A DNA stretch of 64,000 nucleotides, from assembly GCA_037013495.1 (NCBI GenBank), contig CM072810.1, forward strand, positions 38,097,843 through 38,161,842, given 5' to 3'. The notes beneath the pieces are model-generated. The model saw only the letters and a program-made list of their open reading frames with translations, did no database searches and was not told where the DNA came from. Position 1 is the stretch's first letter; each line of letters begins with the position of its first letter. Shown in pieces: positions 26,226 to 38,500 of the stretch. This DNA is from Hippophae tibetana. Taxonomy: Eukaryota; Streptophyta; Magnoliopsida; Rosales; Elaeagnaceae. A program made the position numbers and the translations under genes.

Positions 26226-29200
26226 ATGCAGCTGAACATAAATTTTGAACTCTATATCATGCAAGAGGATGAAACTTTCAACAAAATCTATGCAGGTTTT
26301 TCAATCAATTTCAACTACCCGTACAATTTGGATGGACCTATTTGGAAAAAAAAGTAGATTGAGAAAATTGTTTTTAGCCTACATTATCATTTTCAAGAAA
26401 AAGATACCTTGCTTAAATCCATATAGAAGGCCTGTGAACTTACTATTAAATGAATCAGTTGGGAAATTATTCGAACTGCATTATTTTTTGCCAAGATGAT
26501 AGCAATCCACTTTCGTGGACGGAAAGAGCTTGACTTTATAGACATCAAGTATAGTGGTACGAGCGAAGCTCTTTTGACACAATTGTTAGAAATGATGAAT
26601 CTAATACCAATGAAGAGAAAATATCTATACTTTCCCATATATTTACTAAATTTCTTAGAAAGAATAAACCCGTTTTTAGGGATTTAAAAAAAAAAGGTAA
26701 TCCGAGCTCTAAAATGATTATTTCAATTAATTTTTGTTGTATTTCTTCCAAGCAACTTCAAACATTTTGTAGACCACTCATATAGGCATTTGAGCAAAAA
26801 ACTAAATCTAGAACTATGCAGCTGAACATAAATTTTGAACTCTATATCATGCAAGAGGATGAAACTTTCAACAAATTCTATGCAGGTTTTTCAATCAATT
26901 TCAACTACCCGTACAATTTGGATGGACCTATTTGGAAAAAAAAGTAGATTGAGAAAATTGTTTTTATCCTACATTATCATTTTCAAGAAAAAGATACCTT
27001 GCTTAAATCCATATAGAAAGCCTGTGAACTTACTTTTAAATGAATTAGTTGGGAAATTATTCGAACTGCATTATTTCATGCCAAGATGATAGCAATCCAC
27101 TTTCGTGGATGGAAAGAGCTTGACTTTATAGACAACAAGTATAGTGGTACGAGCGAAGCTATTTTGACACAATTGTTAGAAATGATGAATCTAATACCAA
27201 TGAAGAGAAAATAGCTATACTTTCCCATAGATTTACCAAATTTCTTAGATAGAATAAACCCATTTTTAGTGATTTTCAAAAAAGGTAATCCGAGCTCTAA
27301 AATAAGTATTTCCATGAATTTATAGTTGTATTTCTTCCAAGCAACTTCAAACATTTTGGAGACCACTCATATAGGCATTTGAGCAAAAAACTAAATCTAG
27401 AACTATGCAGCTGAACATAAATTTTGAACTCTATATCATGCAAGAGGATGAAACTTTCAACAAATTCTATGCAGGTTTTTCAATCAATTTCAACTACCCG
27501 TACAATTTGGATGGACCTATTTGGAAAAAAAAAGTAGATTGAGAAAATTGTTTTTAGCCTACATTATCATTTTCAAGAAAAAGATACCTTGCTTAAATCC
27601 ATATAGAAAGCCTGTGAACTTACTGTTAAATGAATTAGTTGGGAAATTATTCGAACTGCATTATTTCTTGCCAAGATGATAGCAATCTACTTTCGTGGAC
27701 GGAAAGAGCTTGACTTTATAGACATCAAGTATAGTGGTACGAGCGAAGCTATTTTGACACAATTGTTAGAAATGATGAATCTAATACCAATGAAGAGAAA
27801 ATAGCTATACTTTCCCATAGATTTACCAAATTTCTTAGATAGAATAAACCCATTTTTAGTGATTTTCAAAAAAGTGAATCCGAGCTCTAAAATAAGTATT
27901 TCCATGAATTTATAGTTGTATTTCTTCCAAGCAACTTCAAACATTTTGCAGAACACTCATATAGGCATTTGAGCAAAAAAAATAAATCTAGAACTATGAA
28001 GCTGAACATAAATTTTGAACTCTATATCATGGAAGAGGAAGAAACTTTGAACAAATTCTATGCAGGTTTTTCAATCAATTTCAGCTACCCGTACAATTTG
28101 GATGGACCTATTTGGAAAAAAAAGTAGATTGAGAAAATTGTTTTTAGCCTACATTATCATTTTCAAGAAAAGATACCTTGCTTAAATCCATATAGAAGGC
28201 CTGTGAACTTACTGTTAAATGAATCAGTTGCGAAATTATTCGAACTGCATTATTTGTTGCCAAGATGATAGCAATCCACTTTCGTGGACGGAAAGAGCTT
28301 GACTTTATAGACATCAAGTATAGTGGTACGAGCGAAGCTCTTTTGACACAATTGTTAGAAATGATAAATCTAATACCAATGAAGAGAAAATATCTATACT
28401 TTCCCATATATTTACTAAATTTCTTAGAAAGAATAAACCCGTTTTTAGGGATTTAAAAAAAAAGGTAATCCGAGTTCTAAAATGATTATTTCAATTAATT
28501 TTTGTTGTATTTCTTCCAAACAACTTCAAACATTTTGTAGACCACTCATATAGGCATTTGAGCAAAAAACTAAATCTAGAACTATGCAGCTGAACATAAA
28601 TTTTGAACTCTATATCATGCAAGAGGATGAAACTTTCAACAAATTCTATGCAGGTTTTTCAATCAATTTCAACTACCCGTACAATTTGGATGGACCTATT
28701 TGGAAAAAAAAGTAGATTGAGAAAATTGTTTTTAGCCTACATTATCATTTTCAAGAAAGAGATACCTTGCTTAAATCCATATAGAAAGCCTGTGAACTTA
28801 CTGTTAAATGAATTAGTTGGGAAATTATTCGAACTGCATTATTTCTTGCCAAGATGATAGCAATCCACTTTCGTGGACGGAAAGAGCTTGACTTTATAGA
28901 CATCAAGTATAGTGGTACGAGCGAAGCTATTTTGACACAATTGTTAGAAATGATGAATCTAATACCAATGAAGAGAAAATAGCTATACTTTCCCATAGAT
29001 TTACTAAATTTCTTAGATAGAATAAACCCATTTTTAGTGATTTTCAAAAAAGGTAATCCGAGCTCGAAAATAAGTATTTCAATGAATTTATAGTTGTATT
29101 TCTTCCAAGAAACTTCAAACATTTTGGAGACCACTCATATAGGCATTTGAGCAAAAAAAATAAATCTAGAACTATGCAGCTGAACATAAATTTTGAACTC

Positions 29201-32200
29201 TATATCATGCAAGAGGAAGAAACTTTGACCAAATTCTATTCAGGTTTTTCAATCAATTTCAGCTACCTGTACAATTTGGATGGACCTATTTGGAAAAAAA
29301 AGTAGATTGAGAAAATTGTTTTTAGCCTACCTTATCATTTTCAAGAAAAGATACCTTGCTTAAATCCATATAGAAGGCCTGTGCACTTACTGTTAAATGA
29401 ATTAGTTGGGAAATTATTAGAACTGCATTATTTGTTGCCAAGATGATTGCAATCCACTTTCGTGGACGGAAAGAGCTTGACTTTATAGACATCAAGTATA
29501 GTGGTACGAGTGAAGCTATTTTTACACAATTGTTAGAAATGATGAATCTAATACCAATGAAGAGAAAATATCTATACTTTCCCATATATTTACTAAATTT
29601 CTTAGAAAGAATAAACCCGTTTTTAGGGATTTAAAAAAAAGGTAATCCGAGCTCTAAAATGATTATTTCAATTAATTTTTGTTGTATTTCTTCCAAGCAA
29701 CTTCAAACATTTTGTAGACCACTCATATAGGCATTTGAGCAAAAAAAATAAATCTAGAACTATGCAGCTGAACATAAATTTTGAACTCTATATTATGCAA
29801 GAGGATGAAACTTTGAACAAATTCTATGCAGGTTTTTCAATCAATTTCAACTACCCGTACAATTTGGATGGACCTATTTGGAAAAAAAGTAGATTGAGAA
29901 AATTGTTTTTAGCCTACATTATCATTTTCAAGAAAGAGATACCTTGCTTAAATCCATATAGAACGCCTGTGAACTTACTGTTAAATGAATTAGTTGGGAA
30001 ATTATTAGAACTGCATTATTTGTTGCCAAGATGATTGCAATCCACTTTCGTGGATGGAAAGAGCTTGACTTTATAGACATCAAGTATAGTGGTACGAGCG
30101 AAGCTATTTTGACACAATTGTTAGAAATGATGAATCTAATACCAATGAAGAGAAAATATCTATACTTTCCCATAGATTTACTAAATTTCTTAGAAAGAAT
30201 AAACCCGTTTTTAGGGATTTAAAAAAAAGGTAATCCGAGCTCTAAAATGATTATTTCAATGAATTTATAGTTGTATTTCTTCCAAGCAACTTCAAACATT
30301 TTGCAGAACACTCATATAGGCATTTGAGCAAAAAACTAAATCTAGAACTATGCAGCTGAACATAAATTTTGAACTCTATATCATGCAAGAGGATGAAACT
30401 TTCAACAAAATCTATGCAGGTTTTTCAATCAATTTCAACTACCCGTACAATTTGGATGGACCTATTTGGAAAAAAAAGTAGATTGAGAAAATTGTTTTTA
30501 GCCTACATTATCATTTTCAAGAAAAAGATACCTTGCTTAAATCCATATAGAAGGCCTGTGAACTTACTATTAAATGAATCAGTTGGGAAATTATTCGAAC
30601 TGCATTATTTTTTGCCAAGATGATAGCAATCCACTTTCGTGGACGGAAAGAGCTTGACTTTATAGACATCAAGTATAGTGGTACGAGCGAAGCTCTTTTG
30701 ACACAATTGTTAGAAATGATGAATCTAATACCAATGAAGAGAAAATATCTATACTTTCCCATATATTTACTAAATTTCTTAGAAAGAATAAACCCGTTTT
30801 TAGGGATTTAAAAAAAAAAGGTAATCCGAGCTCTAAAATGATTATTTCAATTAATTTTTGTTGTATTTCTTCCAAGCAACTTCAAACATTTTGTAGACCA
30901 CTCATATAGGCATTTGAGCAAAAAACTAAATCTAGAACTATGCAGCTGAACATAAATTTTGAACTCTATATCATGCAAGAGGATGAAACTTTCAACAAAT
31001 TCTATGCAGGTTTTTCAATCAATTTCAACTACCCGTACAATTTGGATGGACCTATTTGGAAAAAAAAGTAGATTGAGAAAATTGTTTTTATCCTACATTA
31101 TCATTTTCAAGAAAAAGATACCTTGCTTAAATCCATATAGAAAGCCTGTGAACTTACTTTTAAATGAATTAGTTGGGAAATTATTCGAACTGCATTATTT
31201 CATGCCAAGATGATAGCAATCCACTTTCGTGGATGGAAAGAGCTTGACTTTATAGACAACAAGTATAGTGGTACGAGCGAAGCTATTTTGACACAATTGT
31301 TAGAAATGATGAATCTAATACCAATGAAGAGAAAATAGCTATACTTTCCCATAGATTTACCAAATTTCTTAGATAGAATAAACCCATTTTTAGTGATTTT
31401 CAAAAAAGGTAATCCGAGCTCTAAAATAAGTATTTCCATGAATTTATAGTTGTATTTCTTCCAAGCAACTTCAAACATTTTGGAGACCACTCATATAGGC
31501 ATTTGAGCAAAAAACTAAATCTAGAACTATGCAGCTGAACATAAATTTTGAACTCTATATCATGCAAGAGGATGAAACTTTCAACAAATTCTATGCAGGT
31601 TTTTCAATCAATTTCAACTACCCGTACAATTTGGATGGACCTATTTGGAAAAAAAAAGTAGATTGAGAAAATTGTTTTTAGCCTACATTATCATTTTCAA
31701 GAAAAAGATACCTTGCTTAAATCCATATAGAAAGCCTGTGAACTTACTGTTAAATGAATTAGTTGGGAAATTATTCGAACTGCATTATTTCTTGCCAAGA
31801 TGATAGCAATCTACTTTCGTGGACGGAAAGAGCTTGACTTTATAGACATCAAGTATAGTGGTACGAGCGAAGCTATTTTGACACAATTGTTAGAAATGAT
31901 GAATCTAATACCAATGAAGAGAAAATAGCTATACTTTCCCATAGATTTACCAAATTTCTTAGATAGAATAAACCCATTTTTAGTGATTTTCAAAAAAGTG
32001 AATCCGAGCTCTAAAATAAGTATTTCCATGAATTTATAGTTGTATTTCTTCCAAGCAACTTCAAACATTTTGCAGAACACTCATATAGGCATTTGAGCAA
32101 AAAAAATAAATCTAGAACTATGAAGCTGAACATAAATTTTGAACTCTATATCATGGAAGAGGAAGAAACTTTGAACAAATTCTATGCAGGTTTTTCAATC

Positions 32201-34473
32201 AATTTCAGCTACCCGTACAATTTGGATGGACCTATTTGGAAAAAAAAGTAGATTGAGAAAATTGTTTTTAGCCTACATTATCATTTTCAAGAAAAGATAC
32301 CTTGCTTAAATCCATATAGAAGGCCTGTGAACTTACTGTTAAATGAATCAGTTGCGAAATTATTCGAACTGCATTATTTGTTGCCAAGATGATAGCAATC
32401 CACTTTCGTGGACGGAAAGAGCTTGACTTTATAGACATCAAGTATAGTGGTACGAGCGAAGCTCTTTTGACACAATTGTTAGAAATGATAAATCTAATAC
32501 CAATGAAGAGAAAATATCTATACTTTCCCATATATTTACTAAATTTCTTAGAAAGAATAAACCCGTTTTTAGGGATTTAAAAAAAAAGGTAATCCGAGTT
32601 CTAAAATGATTATTTCAATTAATTTTTGTTGTATTTCTTCCAAACAACTTCAAACATTTTGTAGACCACTCATATAGGCATTTGAGCAAAAAACTAAATC
32701 TAGAACTATGCAGCTGAACATAAATTTTGAACTCTATATCATGCAAGAGGATGAAACTTTCAACAAATTCTATGCAGGTTTTTCAATCAATTTCAACTAC
32801 CCGTACAATTTGGATGGACCTATTTGGAAAAAAAAGTAGATTGAGAAAATTGTTTTTAGCCTACATTATCATTTTCAAGAAAGAGATACCTTGCTTAAAT
32901 CCATATAGAAAGCCTGTGAACTTACTGTTAAATGAATTAGTTGGGAAATTATTCGAACTGCATTATTTCTTGCCAAGATGATAGCAATCCACTTTCGTGG
33001 ACGGAAAGAGCTTGACTTTATAGACATCAAGTATAGTGGTACGAGCGAAGCTATTTTGACACAATTGTTAGAAATGATGAATCTAATACCAATGAAGAGA
33101 AAATAGCTATACTTTCCCATAGATTTACTAAATTTCTTAGATAGAATAAACCCATTTTTAGTGATTTTCAAAAAAGGTAATCCGAGCTCGAAAATAAGTA
33201 TTTCAATGAATTTATAGTTGTATTTCTTCCAAGAAACTTCAAACATTTTGGAGACCACTCATATAGGCATTTGAGCAAAAAAAATAAATCTAGAACTATG
33301 CAGCTGAACATAAATTTTGAACTCTATATCATGCAAGAGGAAGAAACTTTGACCAAATTCTATTCAGGTTTTTCAATCAATTTCAGCTACCTGTACAATT
33401 TGGATGGACCTATTTGGAAAAAAAAGTAGATTGAGAAAATTGTTTTTAGCCTACCTTATCATTTTCAAGAAAAGATACCTTGCTTAAATCCATATAGAAG
33501 GCCTGTGCACTTACTGTTAAATGAATTAGTTGGGAAATTATTAGAACTGCATTATTTGTTGCCAAGATGATTGCAATCCACTTTCGTGGACGGAAAGAGC
33601 TTGACTTTATAGACATCAAGTATAGTGGTACGAGTGAAGCTATTTTTACACAATTGTTAGAAATGATGAATCTAATACCAATGAAGAGAAAATATCTATA
33701 CTTTCCCATATATTTACTAAATTTCTTAGAAAGAATAAACCCGTTTTTAGGGATTTAAAAAAAAGGTAATCCGAGCTCTAAAATGATTATTTCAATTAAT
33801 TTTTGTTGTATTTCTTCCAAGCAACTTCAAACATTTTGTAGACCACTCATATAGGCATTTGAGCAAAAAAAATAAATCTAGAACTATGCAGCTGAACATA
33901 AATTTTGAACTCTATATTATGCAAGAGGATGAAACTTTGAACAAATTCTATGCAGGTTTTTCAATCAATTTCAACTACCCGTACAATTTGGATGGACCTA
34001 TTTGGAAAAAAAGTAGATTGAGAAAATTGTTTTTAGCCTACATTATCATTTTCAAGAAAGAGATACCTTGCTTAAATCCATATAGAACGCCTGTGAACTT
34101 ACTGTTAAATGAATTAGTTGGGAAATTATTAGAACTGCATTATTTGTTGCCAAGATGATTGCAATCCACTTTCGTGGATGGAAAGAGCTTGACTTTATAG
34201 ACATCAAGTATAGTGGTACGAGCGAAGCTATTTTGACACAATTGTTAGAAATGATGAATCTAATACCAATGAAGAGAAAATATCTATACTTTCCCATAGA
34301 TTTACTAAATTTCTTAGAAAGAATAAACCCGTTTTTAGGGATTTAAAAAAAAGGTAATCCGAGCTCTAAAATGATTATTTCAATGAATTTATAGTTGTAT
34401 TTCTTCCAAGCAACTTCAAACATTTTGCAGAACACTCATATAGGCATTTGAGCAAAAAACTAAATCTAGAACT
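26226..34473. repeat. Higher-order repeat block: 7-monomer unit, 2 copies (4124 bp)
   Basis: The copies are 26226-30349 and 30350-34473. Every open frame in the first recurs exactly 4124 bp later with the same translation, and I saw no difference when comparing the bases. Rare variants are shared in order: CAACAAAATCTATGC, TTTTTATCCTACATT, TATAGACAACAAG, GAGTTCTAAAATG, ATTCTATTCAGG, CTACCTTATC and ATAGAACGCC. Identity breaks on the left within the CATATAGGC to ATGCAG stretch before 26226, where the upstream bases change between TTTTGTAGACCAC and TTTTGCAGAACAC. On the right it breaks at 34527 (ACTTTGAAC in place of ACTTTCAAC). Complete identity over 4 kb inside a diverged array means a very recent duplication or an assembly artefact. 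Confidence 0.9.
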
Positions 34474-35064
34474 ATGCAGCTGAACATAAATTTTGAACTC
34501 TATATCATGCAAGAGGATGAAACTTTGAACAAATTCTATGCAGGTTTTTCAATCAATTTCAACTACCCGTACAATTTGGATGGACCTATTTAGAAAAAAA
34601 AAGTAGATTGAGAAAATTGTTTTTAGCCTACATTATCATTTTGAAGAAAAAGATACCTTGCTTAAATCCATATAGAAGGCCTGTGAACTTACTGTTAAAT
34701 GAATTAGTTGGGAAATTATTCGAACTGCATTATTTGTTGCCAAGATGATTGCAATCCACTTTCGTGGACGGAAAGAGCTTGACTTTATAGACATCAAGTA
34801 TAGTGGTACGAGCGAAGCTATTTTGACACAATTGTTAGAAATGATGAATCTAATACCAATGAAGAGAAAATAGCTATACTTTCCCATAGATTTACTAAAT
34901 TTCTTAGATAGAATAAACCCATTTTTAGTGATTTTCAAAAAAGGTAATCCGAGCTCTAAAAAAAGTATTTCAATGAATTTATAGTTGTCTTTCTTCCAAG
35001 CAACTTCAAACATTTTGGAGACCACTCATATAGGCATTTGAGCAAAAAAAATAAATCTAGAACT

Positions 35065-35526
35065 ATGCAGCTGAACATAAATTTTGAACTCTATATCATG
35101 CAAGAGGAAGAAACTTTGAACAAATTCTATGCAGGTTTTTCAATAAATTTCAGCTACCCGTACAATTTGGATGGACCTATTTGGAAAAAAAAGTATATTG
35201 AGAAAATTGTTGTTAGTCTACATTATCATTTTCAAGAAAAAGATACCTTGCTTAAATCCATATAGAAGGCCTGTGAACTTACTGTTAAATGAATCAGTTG
35301 GGAAATTATTAGAACTGCATTATTTGTTGCCAAGATGATTGCAATCCACTTTCGTGGACGGAAAGAGCTTGACTTTATAGACATCAAGTATAGTGGTACG
35401 AGCGAAGCTATTTTTACACAATTGTTAGAAATGATGAATCTAATACCAATGAAGAGAAAATATCTATACTTTCCCATAGATTTACTAAATTTCTTAGAAA
35501 GAATAAACCCATTTTTAGGGATTTAA
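35065..35526 (+). pseudogene. Relic coding frame in a B-type monomer, two stops only
   Basis: In this representative B monomer, one frame runs from the ATG at 35065 to the TAA at 35524 with just two interruptions: TAG at 35263 (codon 67) and TGA at 35290 (codon 76). The frame is also open upstream of the ATG, across the monomer boundary, back to a TAA at 34957. That stretch reads NEFIVVFLPSNFKHFGDHSY and then RHLSKKNKSRT. Fragments after the ATG include YIEKIVVSLHYHFQEKDTLL, KACELTVK, EIIRTALFVAK and FRGRKELDFIDIKYSG. The two stops recur in nearly every monomer I checked, so they predate the array. After KYSG the likely original frame continues one base out of register in this type. No known domain is recognised. 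Protein-like composition and few stops in AT-rich DNA favour a coding fossil, but a homology search would be needed to prove it. Confidence 0.42.
35345..35358. other. Short inverted repeat in the monomer (representative copy)
   Basis: TCCACTTTCGTGGA is a perfect 5-bp stem with a 4-base loop, about 280 bp after the monomer marker. It is intact in most monomers of the right half. It is broken where the arm reads CGCGGA or CACGGA, for example in many monomers between 6.4 and 21 kb. Those changes are not compensated in the opposite arm, so structure is not clearly conserved. It may reflect only the relic codons for H-F-R-G. Confidence 0.4.
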
Positions 35527-38500
35527 AAAAAAGGTAATCCGAGCTCTAAAATGATTATTTCAATGAATTTATAGTTGTATTTCTTCCAAGCAACTTCAAA
35601 CATTTTGCAGAACACTCATATAGGCATTTGAGCAAAAAACTAAATCTAGAACTATGCAGCTGAACATAAATTTTGAACTCTATATCATGCAAGAGGATGA
35701 AACTTTGAACAAATTCTATGCAGGTTTTTCAATCAATTTCAACTACCCGTACAATTTGGATGGACCTATTTAGAAAAAAAAGTAGATTGAGAAAATTGTT
35801 TTTAGCATACATTATCATTTTCAAGAAAAAGATACCTTGCTTAAATCCATATAGAAGGCCTGTGAACTTACTGTTAAATGAATAAGTTGGGAAATTATTC
35901 GAACTGCATTATTTGTTGCCAAGATGATTGCAATCCACTTTCGTGGACGGAAAGAGCTTGACTTTATAGACATCAAGTATAGTGGTACGAGCGAAGCTAT
36001 TTTTACACAATTGTTAGAAATGATGAATCTAATACCAATGAAGAGAAAATATCTATACTTTCCCATAGATTTACTAAATTTCTTAGATAGAATAAACCCA
36101 TTTTTAGTGATTTTCAAAAAAGGTAATCCGAGCTCTGAAATAAGTATTTCAATGAATTTATAGTTGTCTTTCTTCCAAGCAACTTCAAACATTTTGGAGA
36201 CCACTCATATAGGCATTTGAGCAAAAAAAATAAATCTAGAACTATGCAGCTGAACATAAATTTTGAACTCTATATCATGCAAGAGGAAGAAACTTTGAAC
36301 AAATTCTATGCAGGTTTTTCAATAAATTTCAGCTACCCGTACAATTTGGATGGACCTATTTGGAAAAAAAAGTATATTGAGAAAATTGTTGTTAGTCTAC
36401 ATTATCATTTTCAAGAAAAAGATACCTTGCTTAAATCCATATAGAAGGCCTGTGAACTTACTGTTAAATGAATTAGTTGGGAAATTATTAGAACTGCATT
36501 ATTTGTTGCCAAGATGATTGCAATCCACTTTCGTGGACGGAAAGAGCTTGACTTTATAGACATCAAGTATAGTGGTACGAGCGAAGCTATTTTTCACAAT
36601 TGTTAGAAATGATGAATCTAATACCAATGAAGAGAAAATATCTATACTTTCCCATAGATTTACTAAATTTCTTAGAAAGAATAAACCCGTTTTTAGGGAT
36701 TTAAAAAAAAGGTAATCCGAGCTCTAAAATGATTATTTCAATGAATTTATAGTTGTATTTCTTCCAAGCAACTTCAAACATTTTGCAGAACACTCATATA
36801 GGCATTTGAGCAAAAAACTAAATCTAGAACTATGCAGCTGAACATAAATTTTGAACTCTATATCATGCAAGAGGATGAAACTTTGAACAAATTCTATGCA
36901 GGTTTTTCAATCAATTTCAACTACCCGTACAATTTGGATGGACCTATTTAGAAAAAAAAGTAGATTGAGAAAATTGTTTTTAGCCTACATTATCATTTTG
37001 AAGAAAAAGATACCTTGCTTAAATCCATATAGAAGGCCTGTGAACTTACTGTTAAATGAATTAGTTGGGAAATTATTCGAACTGCATTATTTGTTGCCAA
37101 GATGATTGCAATCCACTTTCGTGGACGGAAAGAGCTTGACTTTATAGACATCAAGTATAGTGGTACGAGCGAAGCTATTTTGACACAATTGTTAGAAATG
37201 ATGAATCTAATACCAATGAAGAGAAAATAGCTATACTTTCCCATAGATTTACTAAATTTCTTAGATAGAGTAAACCCATTTTTAGTGATTTTCAAAAAAG
37301 GTAATCCGAGCTCTAAAATAAGTATTTCAATGAATTTATAGTTGTCTTTCTTCCAAGCAACTTCAAACATTTTGGAGACCACTCATATAGGCATTTGAGC
37401 AAAAAAAATAAATCTAGAACTATGCAGCTGAACATAAATTTTGAACTCTATATCATGCAAGAGGAAGAAACTTTGAACAAATTCTATGCAGGTTTTTCAA
37501 TAAATTTCAGCTACCCGTACAATTTGGATGGACCTATTTGGAAAAAAAAGTATATTGAGAAAATTGTTGTTAGTCTACATTATCATTTTCAAGAAAAAGA
37601 TACCTTGCTTAAATCCATATAGAAGGCCTGTGAACTTACTGTTAAATGAATCAGTTGGGAAATTATTAGAACTGCATTATTTGTTGCCAAGATGATTGCA
37701 ATCCACTTTCGTGGACGGAAAGAGCTTGACTTTATAGATATCAAGTATAGTGGTACGAGCGAAGCTATTTTTCACAATTGTTAGAAATGATGAATCTAAT
37801 ACCAATGAAGAGAAAATATCTATACTTTCCCATAGATTTACTAAATTTCTTGGAAAGAATAAACCCATTTTTAGGGATTTAAAAAAAAGGTAATCCGAGC
37901 TCTAAAATGATTATTTCAATGAATTTATAGTTGTATTTCTTCCAAGCAACTTCAAACATTTTGCAGAACACTCATATAGGCATTTGAGCAAAAAACTAAA
38001 TCTAGAACTATGCAGCTGAACATAAATTTTGAACTCTATATCATGCAAGAGGATGAAACTTTGAACAAATTCTATGCAGGTTTTTCAATCAATTTCAACT
38101 ACCCGTACAATTTGGATGGACCTATTTAGAAAAAAAAGTAGATTGAGAAAATTGTTTTTAGCCTACATTATCATTTTCAAGAAAAAGATACCTTGCTTAA
38201 ATCCATATAGAAGGCCTGTGAACTTACTGTTAAATGAATAAGTTGGGAAATTATTCGAACTGCATTATTTGTTGCCAAGATGATTGCAATCCACTTTCGT
38301 GGACGGAAAGAGCTTGACTTTATAGACATCAAGTATAGTGGTACGAGCGAAGCTATTTTTACACAATTGTTAGAAATGATGAATCTAATACCAATGAAGA
38401 GAAAATATCTATACTTTCCCATAGATTTACTAAATTTCTTAGAAAGAATAAACCCATTTTTAGGGATTTAAAAAAAAGGTAATCCGAGCTCTAAAATGAT

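Noticed and set aside
35263-35292. Recoded stop codons (alternative genetic code) making the plus frame intact
   Set aside because: Both TAG and TGA would need to be sense codons, and further TAA stops and a frameshift remain. A decayed frame is simpler.
35345-35365. CENP-B box in the TTTCGTGGACGG segment
   Set aside because: The segment has TTCG and CGG, but the spacing and the required A and third G of the known 17-bp box do not fit.
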